Notes: a model not told the origin generated them from the letters alone. DNA of 64,000 bases from Cryobacterium sp. Y82 (GCF_002929495.1 NZ_PJJJ01000031.1:62001-126000), one strand, 5' to 3'; positions 43,273 through 52,589 are shown, counted from the stretch's first letter. A program made the numbers and translations.

Positions 43273-45298
43273 GCACCACACCCACAGTCTCAATGGTCAC
43301 GTTCGCCGATGTTACTTCCTGGTACGACAATACCGGCAGGCCACCGGTCTGCGTCGAAATAAGGCGACGGATAGCCGGTCGAAGCGCCGGTGCACACACC
43401 AGTACCGCGGTCTGACCGCTCGCCTCGACCTTGGCCACCGAGGTGCGTACCGAGGCGAGTACGTTCTCCAGGCGCGTCGGATCCATCAGAATCTGCGTTC
43501 CCTGATCTGAGGGGCGCAGGCCCTCGAGCATGGATTGTTCGAGGGTGGGGTCGATCATGATCACGCGCAGCAGCGTGCCGTCGAGATACTGCGCTGTCAG
43601 TGCCGGACCGAGAGCCAGGCGAGCGGCTTCGACGAGGCCCTCGGCATCGTTGGAAGCCTTAGCGCGCAGGGAAAGTGCCTCGTAGATGCGCGGCAGGTCA
43701 TTGATCGGAATTTGCTCGACCAGCAGCCCCTGCAGCACCCGCTGAACCTCGGCGAGGGAGAGCAAGCCCGGAATGAGGTCGTCGACGGCCGATGGATTGA
43801 CCTGTTTGACGCCATCCGTCAGCACCCGCACGTCTTCCCGGGTGAGCAGCCGGGCGGCGTTGGTGGTGATGATCGAGGAGAGGTGGGTGACCACGACCGA
43901 GACCCGATCGATCACGGTGGCTCCGGTCATCTCGGCGCTGTGCCGCATCTCGCTCGGCACCCATTTTCCGGCCAGGCCGAACACCGGTTCGATCGTGACC
44001 TGTCCTGGCAGGGTGTCGAGGGTGTCGCCGAGGGCCAGCACCTTGCCGGCTGGGGCCAGGCCACGCCCGTACTCGACGCCGGCAATGCGAATGACGTAGG
44101 TCGCTGGTGGCAGATCGACGCTGTCCCGGGTGCGCACCGGCGGCACGACCACACCGAGATCCATCGCGATTTTACGACGGAGACCGCGTACCCGGGCCAA
44201 CAGATCGTCAGAGGCACCGGAGACGAGGTCGACGAGGTCGGGCGAGAGCATGATCTCCAGCGCATGCACGCGCATCTGCTCGATCAGGTCTTCGGTCGTG
44301 TCGGTTTTGGGAACGCTTTTCTCCGAGGCGGTGGTGGCCGCGATACTCGCCTGTTTGGTGACCTCGCCGGCCTTGATGCGTTGGGCGATCAGCATCAGCG
44401 CCATGCCGACGATGAGGAACGGCAGCACCGGCATGCCCGGAATGAGCGCCATCAGCACAGCGGCCGCCCCGGCAATGGTCAGCGCATTGCGCGACTGCAT
44501 CAGCTGAGCGGATGCAGTCGAACCGATGTCGGTCTCCGCATTCGAGCGGGTCACGATCATACCGGTGGAGACGGCCATGAGTAGGGCCGGAACCTGGGTG
44601 ACGAGGCCGTCGCCGATGGTTAGCAGCGCGTAGGTATTGACCGCCTCGCCGAGCTCCAGTCCGCGCTGCAGCATGCCCATGGCGATGCCGCCGATCAGGT
44701 TGATGATGATAATTATCAGTCCGGCGATCGCGTCGCCCTTGACGAACTTGGACGCACCGTCCATGGCGCCATAGAAATCGGCTTCGGCCGATACCTCGGC
44801 ACGACGGTCCTTGGCCTCGGTGTCGGTGATCAGGCCAGCGTTGAGGTCGGCGTCGATGGCCATCTGCTTGCCGGGCATGGCGTCGAGGGTAAATCGGGCC
44901 CCGACCTCGGCTACACGCTCGGCGCCCTTGGTGACGACGACGAACTGGATGACGACGAGAATCATGAAGATGACCGCGCCGATGATGATCGAGCCGCCAA
45001 CGGCGACGTGCCCGAAAGCCTCGATGACCTGGCCAGCATAACCTTCGCCGAGTACCAGGCGAGTGGAGGCCACATTGAGGCCGAGGCGAAACAAGGTCGC
45101 GACCAGAAGAAGCGATGGAAAAACCGAGAAGTCGAGCGGTTTCTTCACGAACATCGTGGTGAGCAGGGTGACCAGACCCAGCATGATGTTCAGAATGATC
45201 AGGACGTCGAGCAGGCCGGCTGGAATGGGCACGACCAACAGCAGGATGATGCCGACCACACCAACCGGAACAGCGAGCTTGATGAGATTGCGATTCAC
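43247..45298 (-). CDS. flhA: Flagellar export gate protein FlhA
   Basis: Largest membrane subunit of the flagellar type III export gate; its ring takes up substrates and proton flow drives export. The 683-residue product has about eight N-terminal membrane segments (to roughly residue 310), the conserved cytoplasmic loop with MPGKQMAIDADLNAGLI and RRAEVSAEADFYGAMDGASKFVKGDAIAG, and a C-terminal cytosolic domain including VNPSAVDDLIPGLLSLAEVQRVLQ. GTG start overlaps the flhB stop (GTGA). Confidence 0.97.
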   Translation of the reverse strand: MNRNLIKLAVPVGVVGIILLLVVPIPAGLLDVLIILNIMLGLVTLLTTMFVKKPLDFSVFPSLLLVATLFRLGLNVASTRLVLGEGYAGQVIEAFGHVAVGGSIIIGAVIFMILVVIQFVVVTKGAERVAEVGARFTLDAMPGKQMAIDADLNAGLITDTEAKDRRAEVSAEADFYGAMDGASKFVKGDAIAGLIIIIINLIGGIAMGMLQRGLELGEAVNTYALLTIGDGLVTQVPALLMAVSTGMIVTRSNAETDIGSTASAQLMQSRNALTIAGAAAVLMALIPGMPVLPFLIVGMALMLIAQRIKAGEVTKQASIAATTASEKSVPKTDTTEDLIEQMRVHALEIMLSPDLVDLVSGASDDLLARVRGLRRKIAMDLGVVVPPVRTRDSVDLPPATYVIRIAGVEYGRGLAPAGKVLALGDTLDTLPGQVTIEPVFGLAGKWVPSEMRHSAEMTGATVIDRVSVVVTHLSSIITTNAARLLTREDVRVLTDGVKQVNPSAVDDLIPGLLSLAEVQRVLQGLLVEQIPINDLPRIYEALSLRAKASNDAEGLVEAARLALGPALTAQYLDGTLLRVIMIDPTLEQSMLEGLRPSDQGTQILMDPTRLENVLASVRTSVAKVEASGQTAVLVCAPALRPAIRRLISTQTGGLPVLSYQEVTSANVTIETVGVVRGAETISA

Positions 45299-46434
45299 GA
45301 ACGGCCTCCGGCAGTCTGCAGTGTTGATGTGGGTGTTGATGATGGCGCGGTCGCCAGCGCGCTCATGGTGTGGGTTCCCGCCGTGCTTCCCCGTTTCTGC
45401 AGGGCCATTACGAAGGCGAGCACCCTGGCAACGGCGCTATACAGTTCCGTGGGAATCTCTTCGCCGATTTCGCACGCCGCGTGCAGCGCCCGGGCGAGTG
45501 GGACATCCTGCACGATCGGCACCTGGTCGGTCTCGGCCTGCACGCGGATGCGGGCGGCCACGTGACCGATACCCTTGGCCACCACGCGCGGCGCGGATTT
45601 GCCCGGCTCGTATTTGAGGGCCACGGCCACGTGCGTGGGGTTGACCAGCACGACGTTGGCATCGGCGACCGAGGCGATCATGCGATTGCGACTCATCAGC
45701 AGCTGGCGGGAGCGGCGCTGCGATTTGATCATCGGGTCACCCTCTGCGGCCTTGTTCTCGTCGGTGACCTCCTTCTTCGTCATCATGGTTTTCTTGCGGT
45801 TGCGTTTCATGATGACGAAGATGTCGGCGACGGCAAGCACGAGGCCGGCCGCAACGGCTGCCTGCAGCAGTCCGGCCGTACCGCTGCTGGCGGCACTGAG
45901 TAATTCCGATACCGGCAGCCCCCCCGCAGTCAGCAACACCGGCATCAGTCCCTGAATCACCCACCAGAGTACGATTCCGACGGCGGCCGTCTTGGCGAGC
46001 ACCTTGACGCCCTCCCATAGCGCCTGGGTGCCGAATACGCGTTTCATACCGGTGACGAGGTTGAACTGCTCGTATTTTCCGGTGAATTTCTTGAAGTGGA
46101 TACCGCCCTGCAACGCAGCACCGCCCAGCACGACCACGAGCACCACGACAAAAAACGGAGTCAGGATATCGGTGAGCGACGCCAACCCGTTGCCGAGGGC
46201 TTCGACCGCCACGCTCGGGTCCGGAGCGCTGGCCAGGGTACCGATCAGATACATCTGGTCGGTACCCGCCGCACTGGCCGCTGCGATAGTGGCTGGCAGC
46301 ATGAGGCCGGCGGCGCCAACGCCGACCCAGGCCGTGACATCCTGCGATTTAGACAGTTCACCCTTTTCGCGCACCCGCTTCATGCGTTTTTGGGTGGCCG
46401 GTTCGGTCTTTTCACCGGAATCAGTTTCGGACAA
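45295..46434 (-). CDS. flhB: Flagellar export switch protein FlhB
   Basis: Export-gate protein that switches substrate class after hook completion. The 379-residue product has KTEPATQKRMKRVREKGELSKSQD at the N-terminus, four membrane segments and the self-cleaving NPTH motif (Asn265-His268) within VLVNPTHVAVALKYEPG. The start is the rare codon TTG directly abutting the fliR stop (TAATTG). A tail rich in Thr and Ser follows the cleavage domain. Confidence 0.96.
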   Translation of the reverse strand: MSETDSGEKTEPATQKRMKRVREKGELSKSQDVTAWVGVGAAGLMLPATIAAASAAGTDQMYLIGTLASAPDPSVAVEALGNGLASLTDILTPFFVVVLVVVLGGAALQGGIHFKKFTGKYEQFNLVTGMKRVFGTQALWEGVKVLAKTAAVGIVLWWVIQGLMPVLLTAGGLPVSELLSAASSGTAGLLQAAVAAGLVLAVADIFVIMKRNRKKTMMTKKEVTDENKAAEGDPMIKSQRRSRQLLMSRNRMIASVADANVVLVNPTHVAVALKYEPGKSAPRVVAKGIGHVAARIRVQAETDQVPIVQDVPLARALHAACEIGEEIPTELYSAVARVLAFVMALQKRGSTAGTHTMSALATAPSSTPTSTLQTAGGRS

Positions 46435-47193
46435 TTACCTCACCCCCATGAGGGCATCGAGGGCTTGCCCGGTGAGTGAGGACACGATGCGCGGCAGGGC
46501 CATGAAGACCGTCCCAGCGAGCATCAGCGTGATGAGAATCTTCAGCGGAAAACCGAGGGCGAACGCGTTGAGCGCGGGGGCGACCCGGGTGAGGAGGCCG
46601 AGGCCGGCATCCGCTAAAAACAGCACGACAAGCAGGGGGCCGGCGATCTGCACGGCGGCGAGGAACATCTGGGTCGTGCCCGCGATTATGGCCTGCGCCG
46701 GAGCCGCCAGGTCCAGGCCAGAGCCGAGCGGGATGGCGGTGTAGCTGCGAAACAGGCCGCCGAGCACGAGTTGGTAGGCGCCAGAGGCGAACATCAGCGC
46801 GAGGGCGGTCATGTGAAACAGGCGGGTGAACTGGGCACCGTTGATCATGGACTGGGGGTCGAAGCCCTGCGCCATCTGGAACCCGCTGAACATGTCGATA
46901 AGACCACCGGCCGATTGCACGGCAGCGAAGACCAGGAAGACCAGAAAGCCCAGGGTGGCACCGACCAGAATTTCCAGAATCAGGGCGCCGACGAAGCCGG
47001 CGGTGTCTTGGGACACGTAGTCGGCGGTGACCCGCGGCGACACGGCCAGGGCCAGTCCGATGGCAAGCATGGCTTTGATCCGTGCGGGGATTGCGCGATA
47101 CGAGAACGGCGGCGCGATGACCAGAAAGGCGACCATGCGCACACTGGCGAGCATGACCGCTTCGATCCAGGCGAAATTGAGGGTGAACTCCAC
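46435..47193 (-). CDS. fliR: Flagellar export gate protein FliR
   Basis: Integral membrane subunit of the export gate that forms a channel with FliP and FliQ. The 252-residue product has about six membrane segments, with RMVAFLVIAPPFSYRAIPARIKAMLAIGLAL near the N-terminus and LLFLADAGLGLLTRVAPALNAFALGFPLKI late, as in the family. GTG start one base after the fliQ stop. Confidence 0.95.
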   Translation of the reverse strand: MEFTLNFAWIEAVMLASVRMVAFLVIAPPFSYRAIPARIKAMLAIGLALAVSPRVTADYVSQDTAGFVGALILEILVGATLGFLVFLVFAAVQSAGGLIDMFSGFQMAQGFDPQSMINGAQFTRLFHMTALALMFASGAYQLVLGGLFRSYTAIPLGSGLDLAAPAQAIIAGTTQMFLAAVQIAGPLLVVLFLADAGLGLLTRVAPALNAFALGFPLKILITLMLAGTVFMALPRIVSSLTGQALDALMGVR

Positions 47194-47194
47194 G

Positions 47195-47470
47195 TCAGCC
47201 TCCGCCGAGCAGCGAGGGGATCTTTTCGAACATCTGGTTGGTGAATGCGATCGATTCGGCGATCATCCAGTGGCCGCAAATCAGCAGGGCCAAGGCAACG
47301 GCCACGGCCTTGGGTACAAACGACAGCGTGACTTCCTGAATCTGGGTGATCGATTGCAGCAGCGAGATGGAGAAGCCCACCACGAGAGCGGTGATGAGCA
47401 CGGGGGCCGACAGTTTGGCCGCGAGAATGAGCGCCTGCAGGCCAATGTCGAGTACCGCATTGGTGTTCAT
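47195..47470 (-). CDS. fliQ: Flagellar export gate protein FliQ
   Basis: Small 91-residue gate subunit with two membrane segments; LILAAKLSAPVLITALVVGFSISLLQSITQIQEVTLSFVPK matches FliQ. ATG overlaps the fliP stop. The length equals that of other FliQ proteins. Confidence 0.95.
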   Translation of the reverse strand: MNTNAVLDIGLQALILAAKLSAPVLITALVVGFSISLLQSITQIQEVTLSFVPKAVAVALALLICGHWMIAESIAFTNQMFEKIPSLLGGG

Positions 47471-48318
47471 GTGGCCATCTGATAACTGCCGATGAGGCTC
47501 GTGATGATGAGTCCCCAGCCGTCGACGAGCACGAACAGAAGAATCTTGAACGGCAGCGAGATCATGACCGGCGGCAACATCATCATGCCCATCGACATCA
47601 ACGCCGCGGAGACGACGATATCGATCACTAGGAATGGGATGAAGATGACAAACCCGATGATGAAGGCGGCGCGCAGTTCCGAGATCATGAACGCGGGAAT
47701 GAGTGTCAGCAGGGTGACGTCATCGGGATTGTCTGGGTTGGGTTGATCGGCAGCCCGGGTCATCAGGGCCAGGTCCTCGCCGCGCGTGTTGGCGAGCATG
47801 AATTGGCGCAGCGGCTCCGAACCCAGATTTAGCGCGTCGGTGAAGTTCAGTGAACCGTCGAGGTACGGCTGCAACGCGATGTTGTTAATGTCGGTGAGCA
47901 CGGGCGCCATGATGAAGAGGGACAGAAAAAGGGCCAGTCCGGCGAGCACCTGGTTGGGCGGGATCGACGGGAGCGCGAGGGCGTTGCGGGTCATGGCGAG
48001 CACCACGAAGATCTTGGTAAAGCTCGTCATCATCAGCAGCAGCGCCGGTGCGACCGACAGTAGGGTAATGCCCAGCAGGGTGACGATCGCCGATGAGGGC
48101 GCACCGTTAGGACCATTGATGTCCACAGTGAGGCCGCCACCACCGGGGTCAGTCGGATCGGTCGGATCGGTCGGAGGCGTCGGGTCGATCGGCATGGCGT
48201 GGCCGGCCGTAGCTCCCAGCCAGAGCAGCACCGTCGTGGTCAACACGATCAGAACGATGAACAGGCCGATGCGCGCGGAAAAGGCCCGGGAAGTGAACCG
48301 ATACGGCGGGGTATTCAC
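47467..48318 (-). CDS. fliP: Flagellar export gate protein FliP
   Basis: Core channel subunit of the export gate. The 283-residue product has an N-terminal signal-like segment ending GHA, a Pro/Thr/Asp repeat (PTPPTDPTDPTDPGGGG) and then the FliP core: LLMMTSFTKIFVVLAMTRNAL, PPNQVLAGLALFLSLFIMAPV, PAFMISELRAAFIIGFVIFIPFLVIDIVVSAALMSMGMMMLPPVMISLPFKILLFVLVDGW. The GTG at 48318 is chosen because it overlaps the fliO stop as GTGA; an upstream GTG at 48354 would overlap fliO by 40 bases. The coding repeat of TCGGATCGG units is a local sequence oddity. Confidence 0.95.
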   Translation of the reverse strand: MNTPPYRFTSRAFSARIGLFIVLIVLTTTVLLWLGATAGHAMPIDPTPPTDPTDPTDPGGGGLTVDINGPNGAPSSAIVTLLGITLLSVAPALLLMMTSFTKIFVVLAMTRNALALPSIPPNQVLAGLALFLSLFIMAPVLTDINNIALQPYLDGSLNFTDALNLGSEPLRQFMLANTRGEDLALMTRAADQPNPDNPDDVTLLTLIPAFMISELRAAFIIGFVIFIPFLVIDIVVSAALMSMGMMMLPPVMISLPFKILLFVLVDGWGLIITSLIGSYQMAT

Positions 48319-48776
48319 CGGCCCTGCCGAAGGAGTGCGGCGGTCTGGCGCCACGTCGACGGCGACAGGATCGACCCGACTAGCGGAGCAGAGGGGACGG
48401 GCGGCGCTACGCGAGCCGCGTCATCCGCTTCAGCTGCGGCCAGGGATCGGGCGAACGCCGTCGCTGGTGCCGATTGCGACCCGCCCAGCACCGAAATGGC
48501 GGCGTCGAGGGTCGACGTTGTCGTGGGCACAAGGGATTTCTCGTGCAGCACGGTCACGGCCTGCTCGGTGACGCCGAGAACGAGGCGCGTTCCGTCGACC
48601 TCGACGACGACAACGGATGCCTTCTGCCCGATGGGCTGACGGCCGACGACGGTCACCGGGTTGGCGATACCCAATGCGCGCGCCCCGCGCGACAGGCGTC
48701 GCTGCAGGTACCAGAGCAGTGCGAGAACCACGCCCAGTGACAGGGCGACTCGCACCGCAACAATGAGGGTGTCCAC
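48315..48776 (-). CDS. fliO: Flagellar biosynthesis protein FliO
   Basis: A 153-residue bitopic protein that helps assemble FliP in the export gate. One membrane segment (about 5-24: LIVAVRVALSLGVVLALLWYL) is followed by the cytoplasmic FliO domain IANPVTVVGRQPIGQKASVVVVEVDGTRLVLGVTEQAVTVLHE. GTG directly follows the fliN stop. Sequence conservation of FliO is low, but the domain and position agree. Confidence 0.88.
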   Translation of the reverse strand: MDTLIVAVRVALSLGVVLALLWYLQRRLSRGARALGIANPVTVVGRQPIGQKASVVVVEVDGTRLVLGVTEQAVTVLHEKSLVPTTTSTLDAAISVLGGSQSAPATAFARSLAAAEADDAARVAPPVPSAPLVGSILSPSTWRQTAALLRQGR

Positions 48777-49484
48777 TTACGACAGGCCATCCGCTACATC
48801 GAGAATTTGGGTAATGCGCACGGCGTAGTCCTGGTCGACGACGACGATTTCGCCGTGGGCAATCAGTCGACCGTTCAGGAGAATATCGGCCGGGGCTCCC
48901 GCCGAGCGATCCAGCTCGATGACAGCACCCGGTTTGAGCGACAAGACGTCACGCACGGACATACGGGTGCGCCCGATTTCAACCGTCAACGACATTTCGA
49001 CGTTGCTGATGCGCCCGAGGTTGCCCAGAGCTGTGCGCTCTGGCATCGATCCCGGCCCGCCGACAACTCCGTTCTGACGCAGCCGAATGCCAAACCAACC
49101 GGTCACGACCCCGCCCGCGCTCAGTTCAAAAACCTCAGTCTCTTCCGCGGCGAACAATGCGGAGGCGTCTTCGACCCGGGAATCGCCGAGCACGCCGATT
49201 CCGAGCACTCCGGAGGCGCTCTCCAGGGCGGGACGCAGAACGTCCTGGCTGGAGACGAGCTGCGAGTTCGCCCCTGCAGCGGCGTCGAGTGACGCAGAGT
49301 CGGTGAGCACAACGGCCAGGTCCGCGGAAGTCGTACCCACAAACGAGGCCACCACGGCCGAACCAATGCGCGATGTTAATTCGGCGCTGCCGAGGTGTGG
49401 CAGTGCTTGTAACGGTACCGTCGTAGGCAACACGCGAATGAGCGCGTCGACGGCAACTTCAGGAATAGATCGGGTAGAAATCAT
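48777..49484 (-). CDS. fliN: Flagellar motor switch protein FliN with FliY-like N-terminal extension
   Basis: Rotor (C-ring) component. The C-terminal 80 residues form the SpoA/surface-presentation domain (VEMSLTVEIGRTRMSVRDVLSLKPGAVIELDRSAGAPADILLNGRLIAHGEIVVVDQDYAVRITQIL). The first 140 residues are extra compared with enterobacterial FliN and resemble the longer FliY group, though I see no clear phosphatase motif. ATG overlaps the fliM stop. In Bacillus the FliY extension binds CheY-P; whether this one does is unknown. Confidence 0.88.
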   Translation of the reverse strand: MISTRSIPEVAVDALIRVLPTTVPLQALPHLGSAELTSRIGSAVVASFVGTTSADLAVVLTDSASLDAAAGANSQLVSSQDVLRPALESASGVLGIGVLGDSRVEDASALFAAEETEVFELSAGGVVTGWFGIRLRQNGVVGGPGSMPERTALGNLGRISNVEMSLTVEIGRTRMSVRDVLSLKPGAVIELDRSAGAPADILLNGRLIAHGEIVVVDQDYAVRITQILDVADGLS

Positions 49485-50392
49485 TGGGCTGTTTCCTCGG
49501 TATCAGTGACGATGCAGGCCAGCCGGGAACCGTTGACTCCGACGGCCGCGCGGGCCAGCGACTGGCCGTCAACGGTCAGATTGAGCGGACGATGCTGGGG
49601 ATGCGGAACGTGCAGAACATCGCCGACCGCCAGCGACAGAATGCGACTGGGCAGTACGTGGGCGGTCTCGAGTCGAAGCGATACGTCAACCGGTACGGCC
49701 GCGATCTGGGCCTGCAGAAGTTCCGCAGCGTTCGACATGGTGCTCGTGGGGTTCGCTTCGCCGAGTTGCGGCATCAGGGCCGCAGCGGGAATCGCCACCG
49801 TTGCCGTGGCGGTGACCTTTTCCACTCGAATCGCGAAGGTCGCGACCACCATCAGGTCGCCGGTTGCCGCCGCCTGCGCGAACTGCGAGTTGTACTGAAT
49901 GGCTTCGACGCCCATTTCATCAACGATCAACGGCCCGAAGGAATAGCGCAGGTCTTCGAGGCTTTCCGAAATGAGCTTGCGAATCAGGGCCAGCTCGATC
50001 TGGGTGAAGTTGCGTTCAGCCAGCACCGGGATGCTGCTGTTGCCGCCGAGCATATGGTTCACCCAGGTGAGGGCCGACGTGGTCGGAAACTGAATAACTG
50101 CTCGGGCTTCCAGGCCGGCGACCGTGCACAGCACCATGGCGGTTTTCGGCGGCAGCGATCCCGCGTACTCGTCGTAGGTGGCCATGAGCACCTGCTCGCA
50201 GGTCACCGTGCAGAGCACGCGTACGCGTGCGGTCAGCTGGGTGCCCCACTGCCGCGCAAAAGTCTCAAAGGCCAGTTCCAAAACGCGGGCGTGTTCACGC
50301 GCCAGGGTGGTGGGCCGCCGAAAGTCGTACAGCTCAATGCTTCTTACCGCTTTAGCGAGCGCACTGTTGCCGACCTGATCCTGGACTGTCAC
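49481..50392 (-). CDS. fliM: Flagellar motor switch protein FliM
   Basis: Rotor switch subunit joining FliG and FliN. The 303-residue product has the FliM middle domain (YDFRRPTTLAREHARVLELAFETFARQWGTQL and later FTQIELALIRKLISESLEDLRYSF) and a C-terminal SpoA-like domain. The usual N-terminal CheY-binding peptide (LSQxEIDALL) is missing: no other start codon lies in frame before the preceding stop, so this is not an annotation artefact. GTG start has no clear ribosome-binding site; 72 bases separate it from motB. Confidence 0.92.
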   Translation of the reverse strand: MTVQDQVGNSALAKAVRSIELYDFRRPTTLAREHARVLELAFETFARQWGTQLTARVRVLCTVTCEQVLMATYDEYAGSLPPKTAMVLCTVAGLEARAVIQFPTTSALTWVNHMLGGNSSIPVLAERNFTQIELALIRKLISESLEDLRYSFGPLIVDEMGVEAIQYNSQFAQAAATGDLMVVATFAIRVEKVTATATVAIPAAALMPQLGEANPTSTMSNAAELLQAQIAAVPVDVSLRLETAHVLPSRILSLAVGDVLHVPHPQHRPLNLTVDGQSLARAAVGVNGSRLACIVTDTEETAQ

Positions 50393-50464
50393 GTTGGGAC
50401 TATCGACCGGCCCGGCCGAAAAGTAAGAGATCTCTGCTAGCGGATGCCCCGCGTCGGTTTACGG

Positions 50465-51322
50465 TCAGTTCTCGGCGGCCAAGCCGGGAATGAGTGCCCG
50501 CACGCTGTCCGGCTGGTTTGACAGCAGCACGATATCGACTCGGCGGTTCTGTGCCATGTCCGCGAGTGTGGATCCGGTGTTCGCCGGCTGGGCCGATCCA
50601 AAAGCGACGGCGGATATCAGGTCTCCGGCGACGCCACCCTGCTCCACGATGCGACGCAACACCTGGGTAGCTCGGCTCGCCGACAATTCCCAGTCGGTAG
50701 GGAAAGTGGCGGATTGACCGTGTTTGTCGGCGTGCCCTTCAACCGAAATTTTCTGCGCGGTGGCCACGAGGGCCGGCGCTGCGGCATCGAGCACCGTGAT
50801 CGCAGCCGCAGTGAGCTGGGCGCTGTCCGGTGCGAAGAATGTTTCACTCCCGACCAGCCCCAGGGTCAAGCCACGGTCGGTGATGTGAAATTCCACGAGG
50901 TCGGCGACCCCGGCTTCAGTCAGGCTAGCGGTGACGGCAGTCTCGAGCTGATTCAGCTTCACGACCTCCTGCGTGGCTGCTTCGGCGTTTGCCAGTGCCT
51001 GGGCGGTCGCGTCGGCCGGGTCGAGAGCATCGGCTGAGTGGGTGACTTCCGTGGGTGATTCGCCCTTGTTGTCGACGAGGTCAGCCGGAACGACGACTCC
51101 CTCAGCGGTGTCGACCTTGCCCGCATCCACCGCTCCAAAACCGGTGGCCAGGGAGTTGGCCAGCTGCTCGTACTTGTCCTGGTCGACGGTCGACATGGCG
51201 AACAGCACGATGAACATACACATCAGCACGGTGACCATGTCCATGTACGAGGCCATCCACCGTTCATCGGGGTGAACGTCCTCGTCGTCAACCATTTTGC
51301 GGCGCCTGGCCCGCACGCTCAT
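50465..51322 (-). CDS. motB: Flagellar motor stator protein MotB
   Basis: Stator subunit that anchors to peptidoglycan. The 285-residue product has a short cytoplasmic tail, one membrane segment containing the proton-path aspartate (Asp28 in SYMDMVTVLMCMFIVLFAMS), a long linker, and an OmpA-like peptidoglycan-binding domain (ISVEGHADKHGQSATFPTDWELSASRATQVLRRIV, QPANTGSTLADMAQNRRVDIVL). ATG overlaps the motA stop (ATGA). Hydrophobic sequence does not clearly say proton or sodium, though the Asp-Met-Val-Thr pattern fits the proton type. Confidence 0.95.
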   Translation of the reverse strand: MSVRARRRKMVDDEDVHPDERWMASYMDMVTVLMCMFIVLFAMSTVDQDKYEQLANSLATGFGAVDAGKVDTAEGVVVPADLVDNKGESPTEVTHSADALDPADATAQALANAEAATQEVVKLNQLETAVTASLTEAGVADLVEFHITDRGLTLGLVGSETFFAPDSAQLTAAAITVLDAAAPALVATAQKISVEGHADKHGQSATFPTDWELSASRATQVLRRIVEQGGVAGDLISAVAFGSAQPANTGSTLADMAQNRRVDIVLLSNQPDSVRALIPGLAAEN

Positions 51323-52191
51323 GCCGCTTCGGGAAGGTCTTTGTCCTTCCCCTTACCCTTGCCGCTGGTCTTGGTCTTGGACTTGGCGGCTGCACCGGCG
51401 GTATCCGCAGCGCCGTCCTTGCCCTTGGCACCGACTTTCGGCAGCAGCTCAGCGGGAACCATGGCGCGCAGGCGTTCCCCGAGGAGGCGTGGCTGACTGC
51501 CGGCCTGCACGGCCAGGGCGCCTTCCATAACGAGAGTCATGCGGTCGGCCTCGAGGTCGGCCAGGCGGCGCAGGCGCGAGCCGAGCGGTAGCCAGATGAA
51601 GTTGGCCGAGAGCAGGCCCCAGAGTGTCGCGACGAAGGCGGCCGCGATCATCGGTCCCAGTGTCGCGGGCGTGTCCAGGTTCTCAAGAACGTGGGTCAAC
51701 GATACGACCGTGCCGATGATGCCAACCGTCGGGGCATACCCACCGAGGCCGGTGAAGAATTTGGCGGCATTCCGATTCGACCGAGCCTCTGTCGCGATCT
51801 CGTCCTCGAGGAGCATCCTCAGTTCATCTCCGTCGGTCCCGTCGGCGATGTTCTGCAGGGCGCCGCGCAGAAACGGATCCTTGACGTTGTCGGCCTCCTG
51901 GTCGAGCGCGAGCAGGCCGGAACTGCGGGCGGTTTCGGCCAGTCCAACGACCTGGTCGATAACGGACTGCGGCGGCGTGGTCTTGCCGAGGAACGCTCCG
52001 GGGAGTGCCTTGAAGGCAGACGTGAAGTCTTTGATCGTGCCGCCCGCGAGGCCGACCGCAATGGTCGCACCGAAGACCAAAATCATGGGCGCCGGCAGAA
52101 GGATGGACATGACAGAGGAATGTTCGAGGGTGATCATGGCAACGAGGGCACCGAAGGCGAGTACGAGGCCGATCAGAGTTGCGGGATCCAC
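51319..52191 (-). CDS. motA: Flagellar motor stator protein MotA
   Basis: Stator ion-channel subunit. The 290-residue product shows four membrane segments; GGYAPTVGIIGTVVSLTHVLENL and MIAAAFVATLWGLLSANFIWLPLGSRL are the conserved third and fourth segments. A C-terminal Lys/Gly/Ala-rich tail (from about residue 258) is unusual and probably cytoplasmic. GTG start overlaps the flbD stop as TAGTG. Confidence 0.94.
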   Translation of the reverse strand: MDPATLIGLVLAFGALVAMITLEHSSVMSILLPAPMILVFGATIAVGLAGGTIKDFTSAFKALPGAFLGKTTPPQSVIDQVVGLAETARSSGLLALDQEADNVKDPFLRGALQNIADGTDGDELRMLLEDEIATEARSNRNAAKFFTGLGGYAPTVGIIGTVVSLTHVLENLDTPATLGPMIAAAFVATLWGLLSANFIWLPLGSRLRRLADLEADRMTLVMEGALAVQAGSQPRLLGERLRAMVPAELLPKVGAKGKDGAADTAGAAAKSKTKTSGKGKGKDKDLPEAA

Positions 52192-52424
52192 TAGAGCTTC
52201 CTGGGGCCTCGTGGCAGGTCCCCGGCGCTCGGGTCGTATGCTAGTGCGATGACGTGGGCACGGTAGCTGGCGATTTTCTCGATTACGTCTTCCATAGATT
52301 CGGTGACGATGAAGTTGGCGCCGTCGACCATGACCAGGGTTGTATCGGGGTTCGCGTGGATGCGCTCGATCAGGTCCGGGTTAATCGCAAAGTGACTGTC
52401 ATTCAGCCGCGTAAGTACGATCAT
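52191..52424 (-). CDS. flbD: Flagellar FlbD-family small protein (SwrD-like)
   Basis: A 77-residue protein of the FlbD family (MIVLTRLNDSHFAINPDLIERIHANPDTTLVMVDGANFIVTESMEDVIEKI). In Bacillus the homologue SwrD raises motor torque, and the gene here directly precedes motA, in line with that. ATG 52424 is taken because it begins the family and has AGGA 8 bases upstream; a hairpin CTCGA-ACGAC-TCGAG (52438-52452) lies just ahead of the ribosome-binding site and could modulate it. The longer open frame starts 13 codons earlier. Confidence 0.88.
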   Translation of the reverse strand: MIVLTRLNDSHFAINPDLIERIHANPDTTLVMVDGANFIVTESMEDVIEKIASYRAHVIALAYDPSAGDLPRGPRKL

Positions 52425-52542
52425 GTGCTCATCCTGTCTCGAACGACTCGAGGGAGGCGTCATGGTGTACTGTCGGCCGCCGCGCCGCTCATGTTAGCTG
52501 GCGCGGCTAGCCAGTTCGTCGGCCGCTTGCGTACAAAGACGC

Positions 52543-52571
52543 CTCTGGCCCCGACAGGTGCGGGGCCAGAG
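52543..52571 (-). terminator. Strong hairpin after flgE
   Basis: CTCTGGCCCCG (52543-52553) pairs perfectly with CGGGGCCAGAG (52561-52571) over a 7-base loop, 18 bases past the flgE stop. On the minus strand it is followed by GCGTCTTTGT, so there is only a weak T run. It probably separates or attenuates the flgB-flgE message from flbD-motAB. Confidence 0.7.
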
Positions 52572-52589
52572 AACTTCAGGATCGAGCGA

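Noticed and set aside
48140-48180. Short TCGGATCGG direct repeats in fliP considered as iterons
   Set aside because: They encode the Pro-Thr-Asp linker of FliP in frame and do not recur elsewhere nearby.
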